Assembly (NCBI RefSeq): GCF_025499515.1
Contig: NZ_JAMKFA010000014.1
Coordinates: 1 to 64,000, forward strand
DNA: 64,000 bases
Origin: Flavobacterium odoriferum
Lineage (GTDB): Bacteria; Bacteroidota; Bacteroidia; Flavobacteriales; Flavobacteriaceae
Direction: 5' to 3'
In this document: positions 41,503 to 50,346 of the stretch, piece after piece
Numbering within the stretch: position 1 is the first letter of the stretch
Layout: each line of letters starts with the position of its first letter
The notes under the pieces: model-generated
Seen by the model: only the letters and a program-made list of their open reading frames with translations
Database searches by the model: none
What the model was told of the DNA's origin: nothing
Made by a program: the position numbers and the translations under genes

Positions 41503-43109
41503 TTACTTCTGAGTTTTTCAAATAATTCTTTATCTAAGTTATAGATGTCATCTCTAAATTGAAGTTGATTGTTTTCTAACCAACTTGTCCAATAAAAAAT
41601 ATAAATATTTACAGTGTCTTTAACAGACACTGTTTTTGTTTTTTCTCGTTTTATAATGGAATCAATTTCTGAAGATTCCCATTTTTTTGCATTTTCTTTG
41701 ACTAAAATTTGTTTTGCTAAAATTAACGGATTTTCAACACGAACGCAACCCGAACTTAATGAACGAAAGTTTTTTGCAAAGTAGTCTCTGTGATTTGTAT
41801 CATGTAAATAAACCAAGTGATTGTTAGGGAAATTAAATTTCACTAATCCTAACGAATTATTGTAACCTGGTTTTTGAACATATCGATAACTGTTTGCTCT
41901 TGCTGGATTCCATGCATAAGGGCTTACTTCTTGCCCTTTATTATTGTAAATAGTAAGTTTTCTAGATGGAAAATAATTTCTATTTTTTGAAGCAGATGGT
42001 GTTAAATCTTCTTTTATAATTGTTGGAGGAATGGTCCAGGTAGGATTAAAAACAAAGTTAGAAAGTTTTGAAGTTAATATTGGTGTTTTTCTTTTTGCTG
42101 TTCCTACTACTGTTTTGTGTGTAGCCACAGTGTCATTATCCACAACATAATTCAATATATATTGCGGAAGATTTACAATTAGGTATTGTTTTCCTAAATT
42201 GTTTGGATACCAACGCCATCTTTCTAAATTAGCAAAAATTTGTTCTCTTCTTTCATTTTTTGTAACGTTTAAAGCATTTAAGGTTCCTTTTCCAATAACT
42301 CCATCTTGAAGTAACCCATGACGAGCCTGAAATCTTTTGACAGCTTTAAAAGTTAATGTATCATAAGCCCAAGATATAATACTATCTTTATTTTTATAAT
42401 CGTTCCAATAGGCTAATCGTTTTTTAATTTTTACCATTTCTGGCAAAGTGTCGTTCAAAACAATTTTATCTTTTTTAATTTCGATTTTAGAAAATGTTGT
42501 ATTTGGAAATTTATCTAATTCAATCAAACTTTTTTTAAGTAATTGATATACAATATGATTTGGTTTTATTTCTTTGAAGGTCGAAGCTACTTTTTTCTCT
42601 TTAATAGCTGTTTCCAATAAAGGAGAAAGAGCAATTTCTTTAGGTTTTAAATCCCAATCAGTATACAATTCTTTCGGATTTAATTTGCCTTTGTGTAAAT
42701 GAAGTGCTAATTTTTCAAACGATTCTGTAAGTAAAATATCATATTTTACAATGTCTTCATCAGATAACTCAGCTCTTTTTGCTTCTAAAATATCAATAAA
42801 TTCAACGGAATAGTCTCTTGGATTTAAACCTTCTTGATAGCAAAATTTGATTTCATTGATTAAGTCTTTTCGGTTTTCATCTAAATACCAAATTTCGTGA
42901 AAATTCAATTTTTGGTAATATAATTTTAAGCTATCCGATTTGTCTTTAAGAAGTTCTGGATTAACAGGTCGAATAATTACATCATGAACAGTATCTTTGA
43001 TAATACTATCATCAAAAGCAATAGTTTTTTCTTCTTTTTTACAAGAAATAAATAAGGTCAGTAATAATAGAGAAGTAATTATTTTCATAGTGAAAATCCA
43101 TTTGGACAT
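41499..43109 (-). CDS. L,D-transpeptidase lipoprotein with peptidoglycan-binding domain (YcbB/LdtD-like)
   Basis: This 536-residue protein has a lipoprotein signal with lipobox LFISC. A helical domain follows, then a peptidoglycan-binding domain (YDTLTFKAVKRFQARHGLLQ, DGVIGKGTLNALNV). The YkuD catalytic domain comes next (YLIVNLPQYILNYV, TVVGTAKRKTP, FVFNPTWTIPP, YLHDTNHRDYF). The nucleophile motif is LSSGCVRVENP. Layout and length fit E. coli LdtD. The frame begins at an ATG at 43109; an internal ATG at 43088 gives a more compact lipoprotein signal (MKIITSLLLLTLFISC) and may be the true start. The substrate is inferred to be peptidoglycan tetrapeptide. Confidence 0.92.
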   Translation of the reverse strand: MSKWIFTMKIITSLLLLTLFISCKKEEKTIAFDDSIIKDTVHDVIIRPVNPELLKDKSDSLKLYYQKLNFHEIWYLDENRKDLINEIKFCYQEGLNPRDYSVEFIDILEAKRAELSDEDIVKYDILLTESFEKLALHLHKGKLNPKELYTDWDLKPKEIALSPLLETAIKEKKVASTFKEIKPNHIVYQLLKKSLIELDKFPNTTFSKIEIKKDKIVLNDTLPEMVKIKKRLAYWNDYKNKDSIISWAYDTLTFKAVKRFQARHGLLQDGVIGKGTLNALNVTKNERREQIFANLERWRWYPNNLGKQYLIVNLPQYILNYVVDNDTVATHKTVVGTAKRKTPILTSKLSNFVFNPTWTIPPTIIKEDLTPSASKNRNYFPSRKLTIYNNKGQEVSPYAWNPARANSYRYVQKPGYNNSLGLVKFNFPNNHLVYLHDTNHRDYFAKNFRSLSSGCVRVENPLILAKQILVKENAKKWESSEIDSIIKREKTKTVSVKDTVNIYIFYWTSWLENNQLQFRDDIYNLDKELFEKLRSN

Positions 43110-43130
43110 ATAAATGTAATAAAAATCTTT

Positions 43131-43568
43131 TTAATTTTTCTTAAACATCACAAAATGAATGCCAACATTTGGAATATCAAAGGCATTACCAATTATTTTA
43201 TAACCAGATTTTTGATAAAATGGAATTGCCTTTTCACGAGCATTAAACCAAATTAAATCGGCTTTCTCTTCAAAACAAAAGTTTTCTGCAGCTTTTAAAA
43301 GTTGTTCACCATATCCTTTGCTTTGAAAATCTTCTAAAACTGCCATACCTCTAATTTGAAATTGTATCTTCTCTGTAAAAAGAGGTGAATTTGTTTTATA
43401 AACAGAAACAGCTCCAATCATATTTTCGTTTTCAAATAATCCAAAATGAGTTGTTGTGGTAGCATCATCTCCGATAAAATGACAAGTTTCGATTGGTTTT
43501 CCTTTTCTTAATACTTCTTGGCGAACGGTATAAGTTTCTAAAGCAGTAATTTTTTTGACAACAGGCAT
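43131..43568 (-). CDS. GNAT family N-acetyltransferase
   Basis: This 145-residue soluble enzyme has the GNAT acetyl-CoA site FQIRGMAVLEDFQSKGYGEQ (the Q-x-x-G-x-G form), followed by LLKAAENFCFEEKADLIWFN. The C-terminal FYQKSGYKIIGNAFDIPNVG motif also fits. The N-terminus opens PVVKKITALETYTVRQEVLR, as in ElaA-like acetyltransferases. The acceptor substrate cannot be told. It is co-directional with the L,D-transpeptidase gene 21 bases away, so may lead a two-gene transcript. Confidence 0.88.
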   Translation of the reverse strand: MPVVKKITALETYTVRQEVLRKGKPIETCHFIGDDATTTTHFGLFENENMIGAVSVYKTNSPLFTEKIQFQIRGMAVLEDFQSKGYGEQLLKAAENFCFEEKADLIWFNAREKAIPFYQKSGYKIIGNAFDIPNVGIHFVMFKKN

Positions 43569-43658
43569 TTCTAACTATTTATATTTTAACGAATTAACGA
43601 ATATTGATAATGCGTCAACAAATTTATAACAAAGGAATTGAAAAAATATGCTTAAAAA

Positions 43659-43691
43659 TTTGCAATTAAAAAAACTTTTAAAGTATATTTG
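43659..43691 (+). promoter_or_regulatory. Promoter of the tRNA-Gly cluster
   Basis: TTTG at 43659 and TATATTTG at 43684 are separated by 21 bases, the same spacing as at the nqr promoter. It is the only promoter seen before the four tRNA genes. Confidence 0.65.
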
Positions 43692-43728
43692 CACCCACAA
43701 AATAAGTATTTATTTGCTTTTTTGAATT

Positions 43729-43804
<76 letters not shown>

Positions 43805-43835
43805 AAACAAGAGAAAGTTTTAAAAATTATCACCT

Positions 43836-43911
43836 GCGGTAGTAGCTCAGATGGTAGAGCTCCAGCCTTCCAAGCTGGTTGTCGCGAGTTCGAGCCTCGT
43901 CTTCCGCTCCA
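43836..43911 (+). tRNA. tRNA-Gly(TCC), copy 2, acceptor-stem mismatch
   Basis: The same 76-base gene, exactly 107 bases downstream. The acceptor strand reads GCGGTAG, giving a U5-U68 mismatch against CTTCCGC, and the D-loop has A instead of T at position 16. Anticodon and T-arm are unchanged. It may be a less stable or decaying copy. Confidence 0.9.
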
Positions 43912-43942
43912 AAACAAGATAAAGTTTTAAAAATTATCACCT

Positions 43943-44018
<76 letters not shown>

Positions 44019-44049
44019 AAACAAGATAAAGTATTAAAAATTATCACCT

Positions 44050-44125
<76 letters not shown>

Positions 44126-44126
44126 T

Positions 44127-44157
44127 AAAAAAGCCTTGCATTTGCAAGGCTTTTTTT
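44127..44157. terminator. Terminator of the tRNA cluster and of pepE
   Basis: A 13-bp stem (AAAAAAGCCTTGC / GCAAGGCTTTTTT) with an ATTT loop has A and T runs on both flanks. The pepE stop abuts it from the other side. Confidence 0.85.
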
Positions 44158-44863
44158 ATTTCAATTCATTTAGCTCAGTTTCTGGCACAACTTCTATTGG
44201 CGTTTCGCCTCTTTTGAAAATTCGTGCGGTTAAAGTTCCTTTTAATTTAATAGAATCACCATTTACAGCTAACCAACTTCCTTCTCTCAATCCAACTACA
44301 GGTTGCGGATTAAATTGATGAAATTCATTAATTCTAGTTTCGCGCGTTTCACCCATGTGGGTTGAACCTTCAATTGGATCTAAATAATGCGGATTAATAT
44401 TAAACGAAACAAAACCTAATGTTCTAAAACTCGGCGGATACACAATCGGCATATCGTTTGTAGTGCTCATGGTTAAACCGCAAATGTTACTTCCAGCGCT
44501 TGTTCCAAGATATGGTGTTCCGTTTTTAACTACTTTTTCTAAAGTATCAATTACGTTATTTTTGTATAATTGACTTACTAATAAAAAAGTGTTTCCTCCG
44601 CCAGTAAAAATTCCTTTGGCATTTTCAAGTGCAGTTATCGGATTTTCAAACTCGTGAATTCCTTTGATAGAAATATTAATTTTTGCAAAAGCATCACTTA
44701 CTTTCTTAGTATATTCTTCATGCGAAATACCACTTGGGCGTGCATAAGGAATAAAGAGAATTTCATTACAATTGGTAAAAAACACTTGTAATTCAGGTAA
44801 TAAATAGTCTAAATAACTTCCGTTGTGCAAGGTTGAGGTGCTGGCAATAAGTATATTTTTCAT
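44156..44863 (-). CDS. pepE: Dipeptidase E (alpha-aspartyl dipeptidase, family S51)
   Basis: This 235-residue cytosolic serine peptidase cleaves Asp-X dipeptides. Family motifs are IPYARPSGISHEEYTKKV, GIFTGGGNTFLLVSQLYKN and the nucleophile elbow YLGTSAGSNICGLTM. FNINPHYLDPIEGSTHMGE (catalytic His region) and ETRINEFHQFNPQPVVGLRE follow. The length equals E. coli PepE (229). It is a single-gene unit, convergent with the tRNA cluster and divergent from the gene at 44974. Confidence 0.94.
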   Translation of the reverse strand: MKNILIASTSTLHNGSYLDYLLPELQVFFTNCNEILFIPYARPSGISHEEYTKKVSDAFAKINISIKGIHEFENPITALENAKGIFTGGGNTFLLVSQLYKNNVIDTLEKVVKNGTPYLGTSAGSNICGLTMSTTNDMPIVYPPSFRTLGFVSFNINPHYLDPIEGSTHMGETRETRINEFHQFNPQPVVGLREGSWLAVNGDSIKLKGTLTARIFKRGETPIEVVPETELNELK

Positions 44864-44973
44864 TGATTTTTTTTACAAATTTAAACCATTCTATTAACAT
44901 AAGTTTATCATCTTGTTAGGATTTCGTTTTGAGGTGTATTTGGTACATTTACAAAAATATTCAAATTTAATTC

Positions 44974-45711
44974 ATGCTAAAAAAACTACTTTTCTTCTTT
45001 TTCATCTTTCCAATGTTCATTTTTTCTCAAAATGACACACTAATTAAAGGGAAAGTAGTTTCTGAGTCTAATAGTTTAGAAGGAATTCATATTTTTAATA
45101 TTTCTCAAAAGACTGGAGAAATTACGGATGCTCGCGGTTATTTTAATATAAAAGTAAAGATTAGCGATACACTTCAATTTAGCGCGGTTCATTTAAAAGC
45201 AACACAATACATTATTAAGCAAAATGATTTAAAAGAAGAATTAATTTTCGTTCAAATGAAATCATTAATTAGTGAGCTTGATGAAATTACATTAACGAAA
45301 TATAAAAATATTAATGCGGTTTCATTAGGAATTGTCCCAGCGAATCAAAAAACATATACACCTGCTGAGCGAAAAGTTAGAACTGCAACAACTGGACTTT
45401 TGGATCCATTAATTAATTGGGCTTCAGGTAGGACAAAGATGCTTAAAAATCAAGTTGTTGTTGAAGGAAAAGAGCAATTACAAGCCAAAACTTCAGATTA
45501 TTTTGAAAGAAAATATTTCCTAGAAACCTTAAACATTCCAGAAGAATATGTTGATGGTTTTTTGTTTTATATTGTTGATAATGAAAGGTATGCAAGGGCT
45601 ATGAAAGATAAAAACAAAACAATGGCAACGTTTATTTTATCAGAATTAGCAGTTGAATATTTAAAACTGAAAGAAATAGAAATAGAAAAATCACCAAAAG
45701 ATGAGAAATAA
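44974..45711 (+). CDS. Carboxypeptidase-like regulatory domain protein, paralog 1
   Basis: This 245-residue exported protein has a signal peptide (LLFFFFIFPMFIFSQ). An ~85-residue CarboxypepD_reg-like beta domain follows: LIKGKVVSESNSLEGIHIFN, TGEITDARGYFNIKVKISDT and LQFSAVHLKATQYII. The C-terminal part is helical (RKVRTATTGLLDPLINWASG). There is no barrel or plug, so this is not a TonB receptor. It overlaps its paralog at 45701 by 11 bases. With the next genes it forms an apparent operon ending in an M1 peptidase. Function unknown. Confidence 0.82.
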   Translation: MLKKLLFFFFIFPMFIFSQNDTLIKGKVVSESNSLEGIHIFNISQKTGEITDARGYFNIKVKISDTLQFSAVHLKATQYIIKQNDLKEELIFVQMKSLISELDEITLTKYKNINAVSLGIVPANQKTYTPAERKVRTATTGLLDPLINWASGRTKMLKNQVVVEGKEQLQAKTSDYFERKYFLETLNIPEEYVDGFLFYIVDNERYARAMKDKNKTMATFILSELAVEYLKLKEIEIEKSPKDEK

Positions 45712-46525
45712 CATTTTACTTTTTTTTATTTTAGTAATAACCCAAATTGGTTTCTCGCAAGGGATAGAACGAAAGGTGTTGCGCGGAAAAATAGTTGCCG
45801 ACTCTTTAGAAGTTGAAAATTTAACTGTCTATAATATTACTTCAAATGTTGGAGCAATTACTGATGTTGACGGAAAATTTTCAATAAACGCTAGAGCAAC
45901 GGATACATTATTTATTCAAGGACTTTCTTATGATTCAAAACGATATGTATTGACAGATAAAGATTTTTGGTTGCCAGTTTTAGAAATAAAGTTGCATGTG
46001 AAAATTACTGAATTAAATGAAATTATAATTACACCTTATACTTTAACGGGAGACTTAAAAGAAGATACCAAACGAATTCAAGTATATGGAGAAGGTTTTT
46101 CTAAAATAGATATGAGAATAAAGCACTATGAAGATGATGTTAGAATGGGAACGCCTATAAATACTGCACTGCCTAATCAGTTTGCTCCAACAGGGATTAG
46201 TTTCTTGCCATTAATAAATGGATTGTCAAGTTTATTAGGGGTAAAAGGTGACCCCAAAAAGAATTCAGAACGTGTTTTTGAAGAAAGAAGAATACGAGAT
46301 TTACAATCAAAATCATTTTCAGAACACATGCTGGAACGATTTTCGCACAATTTTTTTGTGGAAACCTTAAAAATTAAAAACGAAGATATTCCAATGTTTA
46401 TGAGTTTTGCCGAATTAAACGTTTACGAACTTTCGCCTCTTTTAAAAGCCGAAAATGAGCTAAAATTAATTGAATATTTAATTAACAAATCGGAAGAATT
46501 CAAATTGCAAAAAGCAAAAGAATAA
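45701..46525 (+). CDS. Carboxypeptidase-like regulatory domain protein, paralog 2
   Basis: This 274-residue protein is built like its upstream neighbour: a signal peptide (NNILLFFILVITQIGFSQ), then a regulatory-type beta domain (VLRGKIVADSLEVENLTVYN, VGAITDVDGKFSINARATDT) and ITELNEIIITPY. A helical end contains LPLINGLSSLLGVKGDPKKN and EERRIRDLQSKSFSEHMLER. The two paralogs share order and spacing of these parts, a likely tandem duplication followed by divergence. It starts inside the last codons of paralog 1, so translation is probably coupled. Confidence 0.82.
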   Translation: MRNNILLFFILVITQIGFSQGIERKVLRGKIVADSLEVENLTVYNITSNVGAITDVDGKFSINARATDTLFIQGLSYDSKRYVLTDKDFWLPVLEIKLHVKITELNEIIITPYTLTGDLKEDTKRIQVYGEGFSKIDMRIKHYEDDVRMGTPINTALPNQFAPTGISFLPLINGLSSLLGVKGDPKKNSERVFEERRIRDLQSKSFSEHMLERFSHNFFVETLKIKNEDIPMFMSFAELNVYELSPLLKAENELKLIEYLINKSEEFKLQKAKE

Positions 46526-46541
46526 TTCCTATTTTTACCAC

Positions 46542-47036
46542 ATGAAAAAACAATTGTTACTTTTATTTGCCGTTTTATTTTTAAGCTCATTTAGTGCGCA
46601 TAAATTTTATGTTTCGGTTACCCAAATTGATTATGTGCCATCAAAAAAGAGAGTAGAAATAACATCACGAATTTTTATTGACGATTTAGAAAAAGGACTT
46701 ACTAAAAAGTATAACAAAAAAGTAAACTTAACATCTACTAAAGAATTACCTGAAGCGGAAGAATTAATTAAAAGCTATCTAAAAGAAAAAATAAAAGTAT
46801 CGATTAATAAAAAACCTCAAAACATAGAGTTTTTAGCAAGAGAAGTAGAAGGCGATGTGTTAATTTTATACACAAAAATTGCTGTCTCAAAAAAAATAAA
46901 TACCTTCGAAATTTATAATTCATTGTTAACAGAAGTATATGCAGATCAACAAAATATCGTGCATACAAATATAAATAGTAACAAAAAAAGCATTTTGTTG
47001 ACTAATACAGAATTACAAGGAAAAATTGACTATTAA
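46542..47036 (+). CDS. DUF6702 family exported protein
   Basis: This 164-residue protein has a signal peptide (LLLLFAVLFLSSFSAHKFY). The family opening is HKFYVSVTQIDYVPSKKRVE, then EITSRIFIDDLEKGLTKKYN. A later hydrophobic strand is EGDVLILYTKIAV. I recall this small family from genes just upstream of M1 peptidases in flavobacteria, and that is its setting here (15 bases before the M1 gene). Function is unknown; a periplasmic chaperone or partner role is speculation. Confidence 0.8.
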   Translation: MKKQLLLLFAVLFLSSFSAHKFYVSVTQIDYVPSKKRVEITSRIFIDDLEKGLTKKYNKKVNLTSTKELPEAEELIKSYLKEKIKVSINKKPQNIEFLAREVEGDVLILYTKIAVSKKINTFEIYNSLLTEVYADQQNIVHTNINSNKKSILLTNTELQGKIDY

Positions 47037-47051
47037 ACTACCCATTATATT

Positions 47052-49331
47052 ATGAAAAATTCTATTGTTTTCAGTGCATTTTTATCTTTAGCAGTAGCTT
47101 TTGGCGCAACTGCCCAAGAAGTAAAACCAGAAGAAAAAAAGCAAGTACAAGGACATTATAATGAGAATAAATTTCGCCAAATGTATGATGAAATGGCAAC
47201 TCCTAATATGTTCAGAACGGCTTCAGGTGCTCCCGGACCAGCTTATTATCAGCAAAAAGCAGATTACAAAATGAATCTGGAATTAGATGATAAAAACAAA
47301 AAATTATATGGTTCAGAAACCATTACATATCACAATAATTCGCCCGAAAATTTAGAATATTTATGGGTGCAATTAGAACAAAATATTGAAAGACCAGATT
47401 CTAAAACTCCTTTGGTAGAAAATGAAACACTTCCAAAAAGTATTACCACTGACGGATTTGTAAAAAAATTCGTTGAAAATCCTTTTCCTGGTGGATTTAA
47501 TATTGACTATGTAAAAGATGCTAAAGGAAACGCAATGAAATACACAGTGAATCAAACTATGATGCGTATAGATTTGGCTAAACCATTAAAAAGCGGTGAA
47601 AAAATTACATTTTCAATCAAATGGTGGTACAATATTGTAAATTATCAAGAGCAAGCAAACAATGGTCGTTCTGGTTATGAACAATTTAAAGACGGAAATC
47701 GCTTGTATGTTATGGCACAGTTTTTCCCAAGAATGGCAGTTTATAATGATGTTGAAGGTTGGCAAAATATGCAATTTTGGGGAAGAGGCGAATTTGCTTT
47801 AGTTTTTGGTGATTATGAAGTAAATATTACAGTTCCTGCTGACCACGTAATGGAAGCTACAGGAGTATTACAAAACAGAAGCGAAGTTTTTACACCAGCT
47901 CAAGTAAAACGATGGGAATTAGCTGAAAAAACATTTGATAAACCAGTTATTATTGTAACACAAGAAGAAGCAGTTGCAAAAGAAAGCAGTTTTTCTGACC
48001 AAAAGAAGACATGGAAATTTAAAGCACAAAATGTACGTGATTTTGGGTTTTCAACTTCAAGAAAATTTATAATTGATGCAATGGCAGTTGATTTACCGAC
48101 AAATAAACCATTGGCTATTTCTATTTATCCAAAAGAAGCAAATCCACTTTGGGGAGATTTATCAACAAAAGCAGTTGCTCACACCTTAAAAACATATTCT
48201 CATTATACATTTGATTATCCGTATACAAAAGCAGTTTCAGTTTCTGCAGAAGACCAAGGAATGGAATATCCAATGATTTGTTGGAACTACGGTCGTCCAG
48301 ATGAAACGGGATTTGTAAGCGACAGAATTAAATATGGAATGTTAGGTGTAATTATCCACGAAGTTGGGCATAATTTCTTTCCAATGATTGTAAATTCAGA
48401 CGAAAGACAATGGACTTGGATGGACGAAGGACTAAACACTTTCCTGGAGTATTTAACTGAAACATCATTTGATCCAAACTTTCCTGCAACGCGTGGACCA
48501 GCAAAAAATATTGTTCCTTATATGAAAGGAAACCAACAATATTTAGAGCCAATTATGTCAAACTCTGAAAATATTTATAATTTTGGAGCCAACGCATACG
48601 GAAAACCAGCTACAGGTTTAAATATTTTAAGAGAAACCATTATGGGTCACGAATTGTTTGACCACGCTTTCAAAACCTATGCAAACCGTTGGAAATTTAA
48701 GCATCCTACACCAGAAGATTTCTTTAGAACAATGGAAGATGCATCTGCGGTAGATTTAGATTGGTTTTGGAGAGGTTGGTTCTATTCAACAGACGTTACT
48801 GATATTGCAGTGAAAGATGTGAAACAATATTATGTTATTGAGCAAGATCCAAAAGAAGCAAAAGCACAATTCAATAGAAGAGGAAGAAAAATTGGTGATG
48901 AAAATCAACCGATGTTGAAAATGGTTTTAGAAAGTTCTACAGAATTTAAACCAGAATTAAAAAATGGTTTTGATTATTCTAAAGTTCAAGCATTAAATGA
49001 TTATTTGAATAAAAACTATACTGCAGAAGAAATCAGTAAACTAAGTGCTCCTAAGTTTTTCTACGAAGTAGAATTTGCAAAACCTGGAGGATTGATTATG
49101 CCAATTATCGTAGAACTTCAGTTTGAAGATGGAACTTCAGAAACTCAAAAATTTCCAGCTCAAATTTGGAGAAAAAATAATGAAACGGCTAAACGAGTTT
49201 TCGCTACAGAAAAGAAAGTAGTAAAAATTCAATTGGATCCAAAATTAGAAACAGCTGATGTGGATGTAACCAATAACTTTTGGCCAAATGAAGTAGTCGA
49301 ATCAAAATTTGATACTTTGGAGAAAAAATAA
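47052..49331 (+). CDS. M1 family zinc metallopeptidase
   Basis: This 759-residue exported enzyme has a signal peptide (FSAFLSLAVAFGATAQ). The N-terminal beta saddle includes YKMNLELDDKNKKLYGSETI. The exopeptidase-loop equivalent is AEDQGMEYPMICW, close to the GMEYP form. The gluzincin site is HEVGHNFFPM with the third ligand Glu in WMDEGLNTFLEY. YANRWKFKHPTPEDFFRTME and DWFWRGWFYSTD complete the fold. It is probably a periplasmic or surface aminopeptidase. It ends the four-gene run from 44974 and is followed by a terminator at 49337. Confidence 0.93.
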   Translation: MKNSIVFSAFLSLAVAFGATAQEVKPEEKKQVQGHYNENKFRQMYDEMATPNMFRTASGAPGPAYYQQKADYKMNLELDDKNKKLYGSETITYHNNSPENLEYLWVQLEQNIERPDSKTPLVENETLPKSITTDGFVKKFVENPFPGGFNIDYVKDAKGNAMKYTVNQTMMRIDLAKPLKSGEKITFSIKWWYNIVNYQEQANNGRSGYEQFKDGNRLYVMAQFFPRMAVYNDVEGWQNMQFWGRGEFALVFGDYEVNITVPADHVMEATGVLQNRSEVFTPAQVKRWELAEKTFDKPVIIVTQEEAVAKESSFSDQKKTWKFKAQNVRDFGFSTSRKFIIDAMAVDLPTNKPLAISIYPKEANPLWGDLSTKAVAHTLKTYSHYTFDYPYTKAVSVSAEDQGMEYPMICWNYGRPDETGFVSDRIKYGMLGVIIHEVGHNFFPMIVNSDERQWTWMDEGLNTFLEYLTETSFDPNFPATRGPAKNIVPYMKGNQQYLEPIMSNSENIYNFGANAYGKPATGLNILRETIMGHELFDHAFKTYANRWKFKHPTPEDFFRTMEDASAVDLDWFWRGWFYSTDVTDIAVKDVKQYYVIEQDPKEAKAQFNRRGRKIGDENQPMLKMVLESSTEFKPELKNGFDYSKVQALNDYLNKNYTAEEISKLSAPKFFYEVEFAKPGGLIMPIIVELQFEDGTSETQKFPAQIWRKNNETAKRVFATEKKVVKIQLDPKLETADVDVTNNFWPNEVVESKFDTLEKK

Positions 49332-49336
49332 GAATT

Positions 49337-49364
49337 AAAGACTATCCTCGGATAGTCTTTTTTT
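49337..49364 (+). terminator. Terminator of the M1 peptidase transcript
   Basis: An 11-bp stem (AAAGACTATCC / GGATAGTCTTT) with a very short loop runs into T residues. Confidence 0.8.
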
Positions 49365-49399
49365 TGATTACTTTAAGATAAATAGGTCTAAAAACTTTG

Positions 49400-49407
49400 T
49401 AACTTTG
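49400..49407 (+). promoter_or_regulatory. -7 promoter element of tatA
   Basis: TAACTTTG matches TAnnTTTG and lies 25 bases before the ATG at 49433. Confidence 0.45.
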
Positions 49408-49432
49408 CGAAGTTAACTTTCAAAATTAAATT

Positions 49433-49780
49433 ATGTTTGGAATAGGTGGCGGTGAATTATTTTTCATCATTTTAGTTGTTTTAATGCTATTTGGATCTGA
49501 TAAGATTCCAGATATTGCTCGTGCTTTAGGAAAAGGTATGGCACAATTAAAAAACGCTACTAACGAAATTAAAAGCGAAATTCAAAACGGAGCAAAAGAC
49601 AGCGGTTTAGATATGAATACCTTAACAGGTGGAATTTCAGAGGAAATCAACAAAGCCAAAGAAGGTATTAATAAAATGGTAAATCCAGTTGAAAATATTG
49701 ATTTAAGCATCGAAAATCCGATAGAAAAAGTACAAGAAGATATTGAAACCATTACTGGACCTATTAAAAGACAATTGTAA
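49433..49780 (+). CDS. tatA: Sec-independent (twin-arginine) translocase subunit TatA/TatE family
   Basis: This 115-residue protein has the TatA layout: a short membrane helix (GGGELFFIILVVLMLFG), the hinge SDKIPDIARALGKGMAQL, then an amphipathic helix and a long polar tail with NEIKSEIQNGAKDSG. TatA forms the pore that moves folded proteins. The tail (~60 residues past the amphipathic helix) is longer than in a minimal TatA, so TatB-like function is possible. No tatC is in the window. The PAP2 gene starts two bases downstream. Confidence 0.92.
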   Translation: MFGIGGGELFFIILVVLMLFGSDKIPDIARALGKGMAQLKNATNEIKSEIQNGAKDSGLDMNTLTGGISEEINKAKEGINKMVNPVENIDLSIENPIEKVQEDIETITGPIKRQL

Positions 49781-49782
49781 TT

Positions 49783-50346
49783 TTGGAACAGTTAGTTAAT
49801 TTAGATAAAGAATTATTTGTTTTCCTAAACGGATTAGGTGCAACACCTTTTGATGCTTTTTGGCAAATTATTACTAAACAAATTAATTGGGCTCCATTTT
49901 TTATTGCGGTTTTCTATTTATTACAACGAAAAATAGGATGGAAAAATTTAGGAATCATCATTCTTTTTTTAGCTGTTTTAATCACATTTACCGACCAAAT
50001 TACAAATTTATTCAAAAACACTTTTGAACGTTTACGACCTTGTAATGATATAGATGTCAATCAAATTGCACGAATAGTTGAAGAAAGAAGTTCGTTTAGT
50101 TTTTTCTCTGGTCATGCCGCCAATTCAATGGCTTCCACTATGTTTGTTTTTTTAATTATTAGAAAATTTTATAAGCACACTTATTTATTATTCTTGTTTC
50201 CACTAATATTTGCATATAGTAGGATTTATCTTGGATTGCACTTTCCAGGCGATATTTTAACAGGGTATTTATTTGGAGGAACTTTTGGTTTTATGTTTTA
50301 TAAATCGTACATGTTTTTTGGAAAAAAGTACAATTTTATTAAATAA
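49783..50346 (+). CDS. PAP2 family membrane phosphatase
   Basis: This 187-residue membrane enzyme carries the three PAP2 motifs: K-x6-RP in FKNTFERLRPCND, SGH in FFSGHAANS, and SR-x5-H-x3-D in SRIYLGLHFPGD. Five or six helices surround them. Likely substrates are phosphatidate or undecaprenyl pyrophosphate. The start is a TTG (MEQLVNLDKELFVFLNG); no in-frame ATG occurs before residue ~110, so the TTG is well supported. It follows the tatA stop by two bases. It converges on the O-methyltransferase gene, with an 8-base tail overlap. Confidence 0.9.
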   Translation: MEQLVNLDKELFVFLNGLGATPFDAFWQIITKQINWAPFFIAVFYLLQRKIGWKNLGIIILFLAVLITFTDQITNLFKNTFERLRPCNDIDVNQIARIVEERSSFSFFSGHAANSMASTMFVFLIIRKFYKHTYLLFLFPLIFAYSRIYLGLHFPGDILTGYLFGGTFGFMFYKSYMFFGKKYNFIK

